Positions 8,761 to 17,971 of a stretch of DNA of 64,000 nt are shown one piece after another. The stretch covers positions 1 to 64,000 of the forward strand of contig NZ_BSNM01000026.1 of NCBI RefSeq assembly GCF_030159995.1. Direction: 5' to 3'. Origin of the DNA: Litoribrevibacter albus (GTDB lineage: Bacteria > Pseudomonadota > Gammaproteobacteria > Pseudomonadales > Litoribrevibacteraceae). Position 1 is the stretch's first letter; each line of letters starts with the position of its first letter. The position numbers and the translations under genes are program-made. The notes under the pieces were generated by a model. It saw nothing but the letters and a program-made list of their open reading frames with translations, ran no database searches and was not told the DNA's origin.

Positions 8761-9569
8761 TATATTTGATCGGCTGCTTCAGACAGTTTTTCAACAATGG
8801 TGTCGCAGTACTTGGTTACCAGGAATGGAACAGTATTGGTGTTGTAGTTCTTGAAGGATGGCTCAATGAACCGCCATTTGCGATCAATGCTTCGAATGAG
8901 GTTTGAAATTTCTGGGTTGCCTTTGTGCATCTGACTGATACTTGCTAATTGTTCGGAGAATTTTCCAGCAAGCACGTCTGGTGTATCCATTTTCTCCTCG
9001 CCTTCAACATATAAACCAGCACCGCCAGTGGCAACAGAACGACGAACATAATCAGAGGTCATTTGTTGTAATAAAGTGGCTGCTTTTAATAGATCGTATT
9101 TCTTTGAATTGCCAGAAACTTCTATTTCTTTATCAATGATCTTATTCAGGGTTTTAAGAAGATTGAAACGTGCTTCATGAAGATCTGTAATGGCGTACTG
9201 GGATGTAAAACCTTCGGAAGCGATTTCATTCTTGCCTGCAAAAACGATGTAGTCTTTTGAAATGGCTAGTGACTCTTTGATTGCTTCGGCACTTTCTGGT
9301 GCATTGCTTTCTGACAGTTCTTTGCGTAAGCCGTTTAAATGAGAAATGTCTTGCTCTAATTTTTCTTGAATCAATGAATCGCCTTCATGCAGGGTTAATT
9401 GGTGAAAGCGTGTAGAAACCTGATAAGCGGCAAGTTGCATTTCTGTTGATGTTATCAAAGCCTGCTCATCGGCGATGGCAAAGGAGGCATTTGAAACAAC
9501 AAAGCTAAGGAATAGGCTTAGTTTTGCAAAAAGGGAGATGTGTGAAGGGCGTGTTGTTGTTTTTCTCAT
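8760..9569 (-). CDS. Exported helical protein of unknown function
   Basis: 269 residues. A Sec-type signal peptide, with basic start, long hydrophobic stretch and Ala-Ser-Phe-Ala near 28-31, predicts periplasmic location. The rest is almost entirely helical and rich in Leu, Ser, Lys and Glu, with no cysteine pair or catalytic motif. Segments such as YDLLKAATLLQQMTSDYVRR recall the sensory helical bundles found in PilJ/NarX-type proteins, but no transmembrane or signalling part follows, so it would be a stand-alone domain. That similarity is a weak inference. It is a single gene convergent with tatD and divergent from rplM. Confidence 0.6.
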   Translation of the reverse strand: MRKTTTRPSHISLFAKLSLFLSFVVSNASFAIADEQALITSTEMQLAAYQVSTRFHQLTLHEGDSLIQEKLEQDISHLNGLRKELSESNAPESAEAIKESLAISKDYIVFAGKNEIASEGFTSQYAITDLHEARFNLLKTLNKIIDKEIEVSGNSKKYDLLKAATLLQQMTSDYVRRSVATGGAGLYVEGEEKMDTPDVLAGKFSEQLASISQMHKGNPEISNLIRSIDRKWRFIEPSFKNYNTNTVPFLVTKYCDTIVEKLSEAADQI

Positions 9570-9652
9570 CTCTTAACCTTTGGGTCTTTTATTATTAGAG
9601 TTTGGATTCGTACCTTTATATAGAAAGCTGAGAAGGGTTACAACCTTTGGGG

Positions 9653-9681
9653 CTTACATTAATTGTTTTTTGTTGTATACT
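9653..9681 (+). promoter_or_regulatory. rplM-rpsI promoter
   Basis: The -35 is CTTACA (9653-9658), the spacer is 17 bp and the -10 is TATACT (9676-9681). Transcription would start near 9688, leaving a leader of about 105 nt before rplM. In E. coli this leader mediates repression by the ribosomal protein; I cannot confirm such a fold here. Confidence 0.75.
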
Positions 9682-9792
9682 CGCCGGCTCAGTTTCCCAC
9701 ACTGAAAGAGTCCGCTTTAAAGTTTGCAGATGCATGCCTATTTATGTAGAATGCCCTGCTTTTTAGAAACTGCCCAATCTAGGCTGGTAAGA

Positions 9793-10221
9793 ATGAAAAC
9801 TTTTAGCGCAAAACCAGAAACAGTTAAACGCGACTGGTATGTCGTAGATGCTCAAGGCAAAACCTTGGGTCGTTTGGCCACTGAAGTAGCAAGTCGTCTT
9901 CGTGGTAAACATAAGCCTGAATATACACCTCACGTTGATACCGGTGACTATATTGTTATCGTAAACGCTGAGAAAGTTGCTGTAACAGGTAACAAGGCTG
10001 CAGATAAAATGTACTACCGTCATACTGGTTATCCAGGTGGTATGCGTTCTGCTAACTTCAACGAAATGATCGAACGCAAGCCAGAAATGGTAATCGAGAA
10101 AGCGGTTAAGGGTATGCTTCCTAAAAACCCGCTTGGTCGTGCGATGTTTTCTAAGTTGAAAGTATACGCTGGTGCTGAACACCCACATGCTGCACAGCAG
10201 CCTCAAGAACTGGATATTTAA
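9793..10221 (+). CDS. rplM: 50S ribosomal protein L13
   Basis: 142 residues, exactly the usual length. The conserved N-terminus [19 protein letters not shown] and the motifs [10 protein letters not shown] and [10 protein letters not shown] identify L13, which binds early in 23S rRNA assembly. ATG 9793 is chosen over upstream starts because it restores the canonical N-terminus. rpsI follows 12 bases later in the same operon. Confidence 0.98.
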   Translation: MKTFSAKPETVKRDWYVVDAQGKTLGRLATEVASRLRGKHKPEYTPHVDTGDYIVIVNAEKVAVTGNKAADKMYYRHTGYPGGMRSANFNEMIERKPEMVIEKAVKGMLPKNPLGRAMFSKLKVYAGAEHPHAAQQPQELDI

Positions 10222-10233
10222 CGGAAGTCTACT

Positions 10234-10626
10234 ATGTCTGTAACACAATACTACGGCACAGGTCGTCGCAAAAGCTCTACTGCACGTGTCTTCCTAAGAC
10301 CAGGTAGTGGTTCTATTACTGTAAATAGCCGCTCTCTAGATGAGTATTTCGGTCGTGAAACAGCTCGTATGGTTGTTCGTCAGCCTCTTGAGTTGACTGA
10401 AAGCCTAGAGAAGTTTGACGTGATTGTTACCGTTAAAGGCGGTGGTGGTTCTGGCCAAGCTGGTGCTATCCGTCACGGTATTACTCGTGCTCTTATGGCA
10501 TATGACGAAACGCTTCGTCCATCACTACGTGCAGCGGGTTATGTTACTCGTGATGCTCGTATTGTTGAGCGTAAGAAAGTTGGTCTACGTAAAGCACGTA
10601 AGCGTCCACAGTTCTCGAAGCGTTAA
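10234..10626 (+). CDS. rpsI: 30S ribosomal protein S9
   Basis: 130 residues. The start [16 protein letters not shown], the Gly-rich [17 protein letters not shown] and the basic C-terminal tail [11 protein letters not shown], which reaches the ribosomal P site, are diagnostic. It is cotranscribed with rplM and closed by a strong terminator. Confidence 0.98.
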   Translation: MSVTQYYGTGRRKSSTARVFLRPGSGSITVNSRSLDEYFGRETARMVVRQPLELTESLEKFDVIVTVKGGGGSGQAGAIRHGITRALMAYDETLRPSLRAAGYVTRDARIVERKKVGLRKARKRPQFSKR

Positions 10627-10642
10627 TTCGTTTCTTGGTGGA

Positions 10643-10674
10643 AAAAGGCACTTCTTTGGAAGTGCCTTTTTTTT
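10643..10674 (+). terminator. Terminator of the rplM-rpsI operon
   Basis: A perfect 10-bp stem, AAGGCACTTC and GAAGTGCCTT, has a TTTG loop and a long T-run. Confidence 0.93.
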
Positions 10675-10729
10675 GCCTGTTAATTCCTCTTTAATTGTTT
10701 TATATCAAGTCCTATTCGTCTTTAGTCGC

Positions 10730-10756
10730 TTGTATTGTAGGGTTATTTTCTATAGT
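10730..10756 (+). promoter_or_regulatory. Possible petA promoter
   Basis: TTGTAT (10730-10735) and TATAGT (10751-10756) are separated by a short 15-bp spacer. They lie about 110 bases before petA in the 241-bp gap after the rpsI terminator, where a promoter is required. The exact choice is uncertain. Confidence 0.35.
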
Positions 10757-10867
10757 ATTCCGCGACTAAAATGAGATAACCATTGCGTGTTGAGTAGTTT
10801 GCTGTTTTCGGTGGATTATTTGGTATGTGGATTCAGAATACGGTTGGCTGATGGGAGATAACCTAGC

Positions 10868-11461
10868 ATGAATCAAGACGGCGTAAATAAAGGGCGCCGA
10901 CGCCTCCTTATAGGTGCAACATCTGCAGTTGGTGCAGTTGGTGCAGTAGGCGTTGCAACCCCGTTTGTGGCTTCTTGGAACCCGAGTGCAAAAGCAAAAG
11001 CTGCTGGCGCACCTGTGAAAGCGGATATTAGTAAACTGGAGCCAGGTCAGCAGATGATTGTTGAATGGCGTGGTAAGCCAGTTTGGATTGTTCGCCGCAC
11101 CGAAGAAACCTTGAAAAACATTGAGAAATTGAACGACTCTGTTCGTGATCCTAATTCTGAGGAGCCACAACAGCCAGCTTATGTAACTGGTATTAATCGT
11201 TCTATCAAACCAGAAATTCTTGTTTTGGTTGGTATTTGTACTCACCTAGGGTGTTCACCGAAGTATCGTCCTGAAATCTCTCCTGCTGATTTGGGTGAAG
11301 ATTGGTTGGGTGGTTTCTTCTGCCCATGTCACGGCTCTCGTTTTGACCTGTCTGGTCGTGTACTGAAAGGCGTACCTGCTCCAATTAACTTGGAAGTGCC
11401 GCCACACTCATATCTGAGTGACAACGTGATAATTGTCGGTGTTGATCAGGAGAGCGCATAA
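10868..11461 (+). CDS. petA: Ubiquinol-cytochrome c reductase, Rieske iron-sulfur subunit
   Basis: 197 residues. It carries electrons from ubiquinol to cytochrome c1 in the bc1 complex. The N-terminus has a Tat-type GRRRLL followed by a hydrophobic anchor (about 14-36). The two cluster-binding boxes are CTHLGC (124-129) and CPCHGS (152-157), giving the two Cys and two His ligands plus the disulfide cysteines. Its TAA overlaps the petB start by one base, which suggests translational coupling. Confidence 0.97.
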   Translation: MNQDGVNKGRRRLLIGATSAVGAVGAVGVATPFVASWNPSAKAKAAGAPVKADISKLEPGQQMIVEWRGKPVWIVRRTEETLKNIEKLNDSVRDPNSEEPQQPAYVTGINRSIKPEILVLVGICTHLGCSPKYRPEISPADLGEDWLGGFFCPCHGSRFDLSGRVLKGVPAPINLEVPPHSYLSDNVIIVGVDQESA

Positions 11462-12681
11462 TGAGTGACAAAAAAGGTTTGATGGCTTGGGTAGATGATC
11501 GTCTGCCGGTAACGGAAGCCTATGAAAAACACATGAGCAAATACTATGCGCCGAAGAATTTCAACGTATGGTATGTGTTTGGTGTGTTATCCATGCTTGT
11601 TTTGGTAAACCAGTTGCTTACCGGTATTTGGTTGACCATGAGTTTTGTACCATCCCAAGCGGGAGCGTTTGCTTCTGTTGAATACATCATGCGTGATGTT
11701 GAGTGGGGTTGGTTATTGCGTTATATGCATTCAACGGGTGCATCTGCATTCTTTATCGTTGTTTATCTGCATATGTTCCGTGGCATTATCTATGGTTCTT
11801 ATCAGAAGCCTCGTGAGCTGATCTGGATCTTCGGTATGTGTATCTATCTTGCGCTGTGTGCGGAAGCATTTATGGGATACGTACTACCTTGGGGGCAGAT
11901 GTCATACTGGGGTGCTCAGGTAATTATTTCATTGTTTGGTGCGATTCCTTACGTTGGTGAAGATTTAACTACCTGGATTCGTGGTGACTACCTGATTTCT
12001 GAAATTACTTTGAACCGTTTCTTCGCGCTTCACGTAATTGCTCTTCCTTTGGTAATCGTTGCATTGGTTGTTATGCACCTTCTTGCTCTTCATGAAGTTG
12101 GTTCTAATAACCCAGATGGCGTTGATATCAAGAAAAACCTAGATGAAAACGGTGTGCCTAAAGATGGTATTCCTTTCCATCCGTTCTACACAGTGCATGA
12201 CTTGGTAGGTATTGTTGTTTTCCTATTTGTATTCTGTGGAATCATTTTCTTCATGCCTGAGATGGGTGGTTACTTCCTTGAGCATGCAAACTTTGAAGAA
12301 GCAAACCCTCTGAAAACACCTGAGCACATTGCTCCAGTATGGTATTTCACGCCTTTCTATGCAGTACTTCGTGCAGTACCGGATAAGCTGTTGGGTGTAA
12401 TTGCTATGGGTGCAGCGATCGCTATCCTATTCGTTCTTCCTTGGCTAGATCGTAGTCCTGTGCGTTCAATTCGTTACAAGGGTATGTTGAGTAAGATTGC
12501 AATTGCACTGTTCGTAGTATCTTTCGTGGTACTAGGTGTGTGTGGTGCGCTTCCAGCATACGCTCAGCCACCATGGTTGGCGCCTGTGATGACAGTTGTG
12601 TATTTTGCTTTCTTCATTTTGATGCCTTGGTACACAAAGGCAGAGAAAACTAAACCAGTTCCAGAGAGGGTGACAGGCTAA
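11461..12681 (+). CDS. petB: Ubiquinol-cytochrome c reductase, cytochrome b subunit
   Basis: 406 residues with about eight transmembrane helices. It holds hemes bL and bH, and the paired His ligands lie in helices 2 and 4 (LRYMHSTGASAF/VYLHMFRG and FALHVI/VMHLLALHEVG). The Qo-site motif is PVWY rather than the PEWY of mitochondria, which as I recall is usual in gammaproteobacteria. Both neighbouring genes overlap it by one base (TAATG), so petABC is a tight operon. Confidence 0.97.
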   Translation: MSDKKGLMAWVDDRLPVTEAYEKHMSKYYAPKNFNVWYVFGVLSMLVLVNQLLTGIWLTMSFVPSQAGAFASVEYIMRDVEWGWLLRYMHSTGASAFFIVVYLHMFRGIIYGSYQKPRELIWIFGMCIYLALCAEAFMGYVLPWGQMSYWGAQVIISLFGAIPYVGEDLTTWIRGDYLISEITLNRFFALHVIALPLVIVALVVMHLLALHEVGSNNPDGVDIKKNLDENGVPKDGIPFHPFYTVHDLVGIVVFLFVFCGIIFFMPEMGGYFLEHANFEEANPLKTPEHIAPVWYFTPFYAVLRAVPDKLLGVIAMGAAIAILFVLPWLDRSPVRSIRYKGMLSKIAIALFVVSFVVLGVCGALPAYAQPPWLAPVMTVVYFAFFILMPWYTKAEKTKPVPERVTG

Positions 12682-13442
12682 TGAAAAAACTAATCTCTGT
12701 ATTTTTGTTAAGCATTGTTGCTCCGTTAACTGCGGTTGCATCTGGAAGTGGTTACCATTTAGATGATATGAAGCCTAACGTTTCAAATAAGGCTTCACTT
12801 CAGCGTGGTGCTCAGACATTCGTGAACTACTGTATGGGCTGTCACGAGATGCAATACTCTCGTTATGAGCGTGTTGCTGATGATCTTGAAATTCCGCATG
12901 AGTTGATGGTTGAGAATCTGATTTTTAATGATTCAAAAATTGGTCAGCTAATGACGAATGCTATGACTGTTGATGCTGCTAAGCGTTGGTTTGGTGCTGC
13001 GCCACCGGATTTGACGTTGGTTGCTCGTGTTCGTGGAGAAGATTGGTTGTACACTTATCTTCGTACTTTCTATGAAGACTCTACACGTCCATTGGGTGTG
13101 AATAACGAAGTTTTCCCGAACGTTGGTATGCCACACGTATTGATGGAGCTTCAAGGTCTGCAGAAGAAAGGTTGTGCTCAGGTTGCTGTTGATATTGATG
13201 TATTGACAGGTCAGGACATTACAGAAGAGCGTTGTGATGTGCTTTACCTTGCTGAAGAAGGTAGCCAGTCACCAGCAGAATACGAAGAGACAGTTTACGA
13301 TCTTGTGAACTTCCTTGTGTACACTGCTGAGCCTATGCAACAAGAACGTGTGCGCATCGGTATTATCGTGATGTTGTTCTTGGTTGTGCTGTTTATCTGT
13401 GCTTATCTACTAAACCGTGAGTATTGGAAAGATATTCACTAA
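12681..13442 (+). CDS. petC: Ubiquinol-cytochrome c reductase, cytochrome c1 subunit
   Basis: 253 residues. A Sec signal ends near residue 20. Heme c is bound at CMGCH (51-55), and a C-terminal transmembrane anchor (about 225-244) precedes a short cytoplasmic tail. It accepts electrons from the Rieske protein on the periplasmic side. It is the last gene of petABC and is followed by a terminator. Confidence 0.96.
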   Translation: MKKLISVFLLSIVAPLTAVASGSGYHLDDMKPNVSNKASLQRGAQTFVNYCMGCHEMQYSRYERVADDLEIPHELMVENLIFNDSKIGQLMTNAMTVDAAKRWFGAAPPDLTLVARVRGEDWLYTYLRTFYEDSTRPLGVNNEVFPNVGMPHVLMELQGLQKKGCAQVAVDIDVLTGQDITEERCDVLYLAEEGSQSPAEYEETVYDLVNFLVYTAEPMQQERVRIGIIVMLFLVVLFICAYLLNREYWKDIH

Positions 13443-13471
13443 TCATTAGTGGTATAGTTAGACTTAGTGAT

Positions 13472-13505
13472 GGGTGTGCGGGCTTTTCCTGCACACCCTG
13501 TTTTT
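13472..13505 (+). terminator. Terminator after petC
   Basis: The stem GGGTGTGC and GCACACCC, with inner G-C pairs and a T-rich loop, is followed by TGTTTTT. It implies that sspA has its own promoter or depends on read-through. Confidence 0.82.
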
Positions 13506-13526
13506 GGTTTTAATTAGGGGTGTTTT

Positions 13527-14147
13527 ATGGGCGTAGTTGCCAAACGATCTTCTATGACGTTTTATTCTGACGGCGAAAGCCATTACAGCCATCGTGTACG
13601 CATTGTATTGGCTGAAAAGGGAGTTGCTGTAGATGTATTGGATGTAAATCCAAATAATAAGCCAGAAGATTTAGCCTCTCTTAATCCATACAATGAGTTG
13701 CCTACGTTGGTTGATCGTGAGTTGGTGTTGTATCAGCCAGAGATCATGATGGAATATTTGGATGAGCGCTTTCCGCATCCGCCTTTACTACCGGTCTATC
13801 CTGTTGCTCGTGCACAGAGTCGCCTATGGATGTATCGCATTGAGCGTGACTGGAGTCCTTTGGTAGATCAGATTTTGGCTGGTGAAGGTGATATTGACGC
13901 GGCTCGTAAGAGCTTGCAAGACAGCATTCTTGCTGTTGCTCCGATCTTTGAAGAAAAGCCTTACTTTATGAGCGATGACTTCACGGTTGTTGATTGTTTG
14001 GTTGGTCCTATCTTATGGCGTGTTAAGCAGCTTGGTATTGAGATCCCAGATTCGTTCAAAGGTGTTCATAACTATATGATCCGTATCTTTGATCGTGAGT
14101 CATTCCAGGCAAGCCTTTCAGAGGCAGAAAGAGAAATGCGTCTATAA
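13527..14147 (+). CDS. sspA: Stringent starvation protein A
   Basis: 206 residues with a glutathione-transferase fold that lacks transferase function in known homologues. The surface motif FPHPPLLPVYPVARAQSR, needed for RNA polymerase and transcription roles in E. coli SspA, is intact. The N-terminal thioredoxin-like domain starts at MTFYSD, and the first nine residues may be an over-extension. sspB follows 17 bases later, the usual pair. Confidence 0.93.
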   Translation: MGVVAKRSSMTFYSDGESHYSHRVRIVLAEKGVAVDVLDVNPNNKPEDLASLNPYNELPTLVDRELVLYQPEIMMEYLDERFPHPPLLPVYPVARAQSRLWMYRIERDWSPLVDQILAGEGDIDAARKSLQDSILAVAPIFEEKPYFMSDDFTVVDCLVGPILWRVKQLGIEIPDSFKGVHNYMIRIFDRESFQASLSEAEREMRL

Positions 14148-14164
14148 GCGCTTGGAGCTATAGA

Positions 14165-14584
14165 ATGACACCAAGTAGACCGTATCTGGTTCGAGCATTA
14201 CAAGAGTGGATGGTGGATAATAATTTCACGCCATATATTGTTGTGGACGCTGGAGTTCAGGGCGTTCAGGTGCCTCAGGATTTTGTATCCGATGGTCAGA
14301 TTATTCTTAATATCTCTCCTTCTGCAGTACGTGGTTTGATTATCAGTAACGATGCCATTGATTTTAATGCGCGCTTCGGTGGTGTGCCGATGCGAGTATA
14401 TGTTCCGATTGTTGCTGTACTTGCCATTTATGCGCGCGAGAATGGTCAGGGGATGGTGTTTGGTGCAGAACCTGGTGCGCCTCAGCCCGACGATGATCCG
14501 CCATTGAAGCCTGTAGGAGTTTCGGATGAAAAAGCTCCTGATGCTCAGCCAAAAGCTAAACCTAGCTTGAAAGTAGTAAAATAA
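14165..14584 (+). CDS. sspB: ClpXP protease specificity-enhancing factor
   Basis: 139 residues. The N-terminal SspB fold (RPYLVRALQEWMVDNN and FNARFGGVPMRVYVP) binds ssrA-tagged proteins. A Pro/Asp-rich flexible linker leads to the C-terminal tail PSLKVVK, which matches the ClpX-binding XB motif. It delivers tagged substrates to ClpXP. It is operonic with sspA and ends at the shared terminator 14583-14610. Confidence 0.94.
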   Translation: MTPSRPYLVRALQEWMVDNNFTPYIVVDAGVQGVQVPQDFVSDGQIILNISPSAVRGLIISNDAIDFNARFGGVPMRVYVPIVAVLAIYARENGQGMVFGAEPGAPQPDDDPPLKPVGVSDEKAPDAQPKAKPSLKVVK

Positions 14585-14610
14585 AAAAGGGCCTGATAAG
14601 GCCCTTTTTT
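14583..14610. terminator. Bidirectional terminator between sspB and dolP
   Basis: GGGCC and GGCCC with a TGATAA loop are flanked by A6 and T6. A T-run therefore follows the hairpin on either strand, serving sspB (plus) and dolP (minus). Confidence 0.9.
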
Positions 14611-14626
14611 ATTTGTCATTGTTTGG

Positions 14627-15196
14627 TTAAATATACTCAAACAGCTTAACTATTTTCTCTACACCGTAAACGTTCTTGGTGATTTCTACTGCGTAGTCGC
14701 CTTCGTTCTTGCTTACCAATCCCATCAGATAAACCACCCCTTGTTCAGTGATTACCTTGACTCGGCTACTTGGGAAGTTTTCAGAAAATGTCATTTGAGT
14801 GGAGACTTTGGTTGTGATCCAGGCATCGTTATAGCGTGAAATCCAGGTGCTAACGCCTGCAATGTTAAGTTCGTTGTAAACTTTACGTACCGAGCGGGTT
14901 TTGGAGGCGACTTGTTCTGCGAGTGATTTGCTTTGTTGATCAGGAACTTCTCCTACGAGTAAGACAACTCCGTTGAAGCTAACGACGTCGATATTAGAAT
15001 TACTGAGGGTTTCAGACGCTTTTCTTAGGTTAACTGAAATTTTGGTTTCTATATTTTCATCTTCGACAACAGTGCCTAATGTCCGGGTGCCTGAATATTC
15101 TTCAATTGGCCCCTCGGATGTTGCATCAAGTAGGCTAACGCAGCCGGTTAAACCAAATACCAGTATTAAAAAGGTAAGGTGTTTTCGGATTGTCAT
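14627..15196 (-). CDS. dolP: Outer-membrane lipoprotein with two BON domains
   Basis: 189 residues. The lipoprotein signal has lipobox LTGC with Cys19. Two BON domains follow (about 45-110 and 120-189), with the Gly-Val-Val-Tyr/Leu-Leu-Val-Gly pattern in each (NGVVLLVGEV and QGVVYLMGLV). Family members such as E. coli DolP (YraP) bind anionic lipids and support outer-membrane integrity and envelope quality control. Its start overlaps the diaA stop by 4 bases. The order lpoA-yraN-diaA-dolP is the same as in E. coli. Confidence 0.9.
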   Translation of the reverse strand: MTIRKHLTFLILVFGLTGCVSLLDATSEGPIEEYSGTRTLGTVVEDENIETKISVNLRKASETLSNSNIDVVSFNGVVLLVGEVPDQQSKSLAEQVASKTRSVRKVYNELNIAGVSTWISRYNDAWITTKVSTQMTFSENFPSSRVKVITEQGVVYLMGLVSKNEGDYAVEITKNVYGVEKIVKLFEYI

Positions 15197-15786
15197 TGCG
15201 CTTCCTCAAACAGTTGATAGTCAATCAGATCGCATAGGCAGTGGATAATGCTGATATGCGCCTCGTGAATGATGGCTTTGATGTCTGATGGTACCCGAAG
15301 TTCAATGTCGTGTTCTGTTAGTAAGGTAGCAACACCGCCACCGTCGTTGCCTGTTAGAGCAATGACCGTTACTTCTCGATCATGTGCAGCTTGAATGGCC
15401 TGAATGATGTTGGGGGAATTTCCGCCGGTTGTAATGATGAACAGAATGTCGCCTGGTTGGCCAATCGCCTTAATCTGACGAGCAAACACTTCGGCAAAGT
15501 TAAAGGTATTTGAGATACCGCTCGCGACACAATTATCTGCACCTATGGTGATAGCTGGCAGCCCAGGACGCTCTTGATCATAACGATTCATAAGTTTGGA
15601 TGATAATAGCTGGGCAATAGCAGAAGATGCGCCATTACCACAACATAAAATCTTATTATCGTTAATTAGACAATTGATCAACCACTGGCTTACTAAACAA
15701 ATATCGTCGGTTAGTAGCTCTGCGGTATGCATTTTGGTTTCGATAACTTGTCCGAAATGCATTTGGATTCGATCTGTCAGGCTCAT
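15193..15786 (-). CDS. diaA: DnaA initiator-associating protein / SIS-domain protein
   Basis: 197 residues with one SIS domain. NKILCCGNGASSAIAQ and the phosphosugar-like loop TTGGNSPNII are typical of the GmhA/DiaA family. The closest match by eye is E. coli DiaA, including the end HCLCDLIDYQLF. DiaA binds DnaA and promotes timely initiation at oriC. GmhA (heptose isomerase) is the alternative, but the yraN-dolP context favours DiaA. Confidence 0.88.
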   Translation of the reverse strand: MSLTDRIQMHFGQVIETKMHTAELLTDDICLVSQWLINCLINDNKILCCGNGASSAIAQLLSSKLMNRYDQERPGLPAITIGADNCVASGISNTFNFAEVFARQIKAIGQPGDILFIITTGGNSPNIIQAIQAAHDREVTVIALTGNDGGGVATLLTEHDIELRVPSDIKAIIHEAHISIIHCLCDLIDYQLFEEAQ

Positions 15787-15807
15787 AGGTGTCTCTTTGG
15801 TGGTGCG

Positions 15808-16185
15808 TTAGAAGGCGTTTTTGATCCAGTTTATCGTCTGATCTTTATCTGTGTAGATGATACTGATTACATCAAATCTGCATAGGGTATTTTGATATTT
15901 TGAATTTGTCTGTAAAAATTTACTTGCTGTTCGACGAATGCGCATTTGCTTCTTAGGTGTGACTGTTTCTTCGGGTCTTCCGTGCTTGATGTTTGAGCGT
16001 GCCCTAACTTCAAAAAAGATCAGTATATCGCCGTCTTTACCAATTAGGTCTATTTCTCCTGATTTGGCATAAAAATTCGAGGAAAGTAGCTTTATTCCTT
16101 GTTTGATAAGGAAGTTCTTCGCATACGCCTCGAACTGATCCCCAATGGCTTTAGTTGACTTCAATGTTCGGGGGTGTTGTTTCAT
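15808..16185 (-). CDS. yraN: UPF0102 family nuclease-like protein YraN
   Basis: 125 residues. The restriction-endonuclease-like core is visible: GEIDLI (43-48), FFEVRARS (57-64) and the following Arg/Lys-rich helix. This gives the Asp and Glu-x-Lys/Arg pattern of the PD-(D/E)XK family, but the activity is unproven. Start MKQHPRTLK is chosen because longer alternatives reach deep into lpoA. As placed it overlaps the lpoA 3' end by 35 bases. Confidence 0.88.
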   Translation of the reverse strand: MKQHPRTLKSTKAIGDQFEAYAKNFLIKQGIKLLSSNFYAKSGEIDLIGKDGDILIFFEVRARSNIKHGRPEETVTPKKQMRIRRTASKFLQTNSKYQNTLCRFDVISIIYTDKDQTINWIKNAF

Positions 16186-17971
16186 AGGGTTTTCCGTAGC
16201 GAACATAGCTGACAGGGAATTCGCGAATGAAACGAGAGGTACCGTCGAAATATATATTCGAGCCAAAAGCTTTCATTGGGTGGTTGTGCATAGTAATTAG
16301 ATCGGAGAATTGGATGGCCATTTGGAATGCGTCTGCGCCCCAGCTGTACAATTTTGCTGAGTTTTCTGCCTTGGTTGGAAGGCTCTGGATGCCTAAGTCC
16401 TGAGGGGACCATCGGAAGTCAGAAAAAATAACACCTTCTAAATCCTTATCTCGTTTGCCTTTGTATAGCTGAGCACTGATGTCTGAGTTACTTAGTACGT
16501 CTATGTCATCGGCAAAGAAAAATGCCATCAGTGGGTTGGTTTGTCTGAGATCTTTATATTTTAGTGGTGAATAAATAAATTGAATGTCGTTGCGGCGTCT
16601 GGCGGTGTATTCAATAGGCGAGCGCAATAGTCGGCTAAGGTTCCGGGCACGGTTGTCACTCTTATCAATTTCCAGTGCTCTTTGGAGACTGGTGGCCCAA
16701 TTAGTTTCATAACCTTGTATTTGTGCAATCGAACCTTGTTCTTGTTCAAAAGCAGTCTTAAAGGTTTGAGCTAATTTTTGCCCTTTTTTGGAATTGTAGG
16801 TGAGGATCGCACCTTTCTTGTAGTTGTTCTTCGCTGCATAGCGAGCCATGGTTGTGGCTTCGTCTTCGGCCTGTAGATTCATATAGAAGAAGTTTACAGG
16901 CAGTTGTTCGGATTCAGTCGAATTAAGTGCAATGGTGGGTATAGGTAAGTTCGGAAGCTGCTCTAGTGTCTCGATGTGTTTTGGGCTTAAGGGGCCAATA
17001 ATCAAGTCAGCTTCGATATTGTTATAGGTAGCAAGGAAATCCCCCTCAAGGCTATCGATAATCTGAATTTCCGGGCGTATATCTAGATCCAGTTGGTAAG
17101 CGGCCATAATGAAGCCCTGGCTAATGGCTTTACCAACATTGGCAAACTTACCTTGTAGTGGAAGCAGTAAGGCTATTTTTTCAATGCGAGTGGCTGTCTC
17201 TACCGGTAAAGACGTTGCCTGGATTGGCAATTGAAGGTTGGCTGGGTGGTTTGGGTACTGCTGGTTCCAGCGATTAAATGCCAGTCCTTTGAATTTTTCA
17301 GCGGTCTCGCTGTTGAGGATTAATGCCAATTGCAGCCAGCCGGTATTAACTGGTTGATCTGAAGTTAGCAAGCTCTCTGAAAGTTGTTCAGGGGAGATGG
17401 CTTCTAGCATTTGCCAGATGAAGTGAGACAGTTCTCTAGACTCTATTTCATTAAGTACTGGTCGTTGGAATTCGAGCAGGCTGAGGGCTTCATTAGTTCG
17501 CTGCTGTCTGTTCAGTTCTGTGGCGTAATGCAATTGCCATAGCCATTGATCATCTTCACTGAGTAGGGCTAGGTAGTCAGATGACATCTGCTCAAGCCAG
17601 CCCATTGCGGTATCGATTTCCAGCTGAACCAGATCAATTGATTTAATTAACAAGTATTGAGCTTTGACTGTATCAGTTGTTAGTTGTTCAGGTGTTATTT
17701 GATTTAAAAGGCGCAGGCTTTCAGCGTACTGTTTTTGATTTAGAAATTCTCGAGAGGCTTTTAAACGCAACTCGGTGGCTTCCAGAGCGGGGGCTGTCGA
17801 GGCTTGTTTTAGAAGTTGTTCAATGTAATTTTCTTGGGCCTGATAGGGCTCTGTTGATTGCTGAGGTGTTGATGAGCAGGCAGACAGAAGAATCAGTAAG
17901 CAATATACTGGTAACTTTGAAACTTGATGGCTCCATGAGCCGAAAAAGGAATGTATCTTGGTGATGTCCAC
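16151..17971 (-). CDS. lpoA: Penicillin-binding protein activator LpoA
   Basis: 606 residues. A lipoprotein signal with lipobox LSAC (Cys32) anchors it in the outer membrane. The N-terminal half is helical and TPR-like; the C-terminal half (about 255-590) is a periplasmic-binding-protein-like domain starting KIALLLPLQGKFANVGKAI. In E. coli LpoA activates PBP1a from the outer membrane. The only available start in this frame is GTG 17971, which overlaps the divergent rsmI start by 8 bases. It is the first gene of the lpoA-yraN-diaA-dolP operon. Confidence 0.92.
   Translation of the reverse strand: MDITKIHSFFGSWSHQVSKLPVYCLLILLSACSSTPQQSTEPYQAQENYIEQLLKQASTAPALEATELRLKASREFLNQKQYAESLRLLNQITPEQLTTDTVKAQYLLIKSIDLVQLEIDTAMGWLEQMSSDYLALLSEDDQWLWQLHYATELNRQQRTNEALSLLEFQRPVLNEIESRELSHFIWQMLEAISPEQLSESLLTSDQPVNTGWLQLALILNSETAEKFKGLAFNRWNQQYPNHPANLQLPIQATSLPVETATRIEKIALLLPLQGKFANVGKAISQGFIMAAYQLDLDIRPEIQIIDSLEGDFLATYNNIEADLIIGPLSPKHIETLEQLPNLPIPTIALNSTESEQLPVNFFYMNLQAEDEATTMARYAAKNNYKKGAILTYNSKKGQKLAQTFKTAFEQEQGSIAQIQGYETNWATSLQRALEIDKSDNRARNLSRLLRSPIEYTARRRNDIQFIYSPLKYKDLRQTNPLMAFFFADDIDVLSNSDISAQLYKGKRDKDLEGVIFSDFRWSPQDLGIQSLPTKAENSAKLYSWGADAFQMAIQFSDLITMHNHPMKAFGSNIYFDGTSRFIREFPVSYVRYGKPYETTPPNIEVN

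Noticed and set aside
11461-12681. PVWY in place of PEWY in cytochrome b as a novel change
   Set aside because: As I recall PVWY is the usual form in gammaproteobacterial cytochrome b, so it is not unusual.
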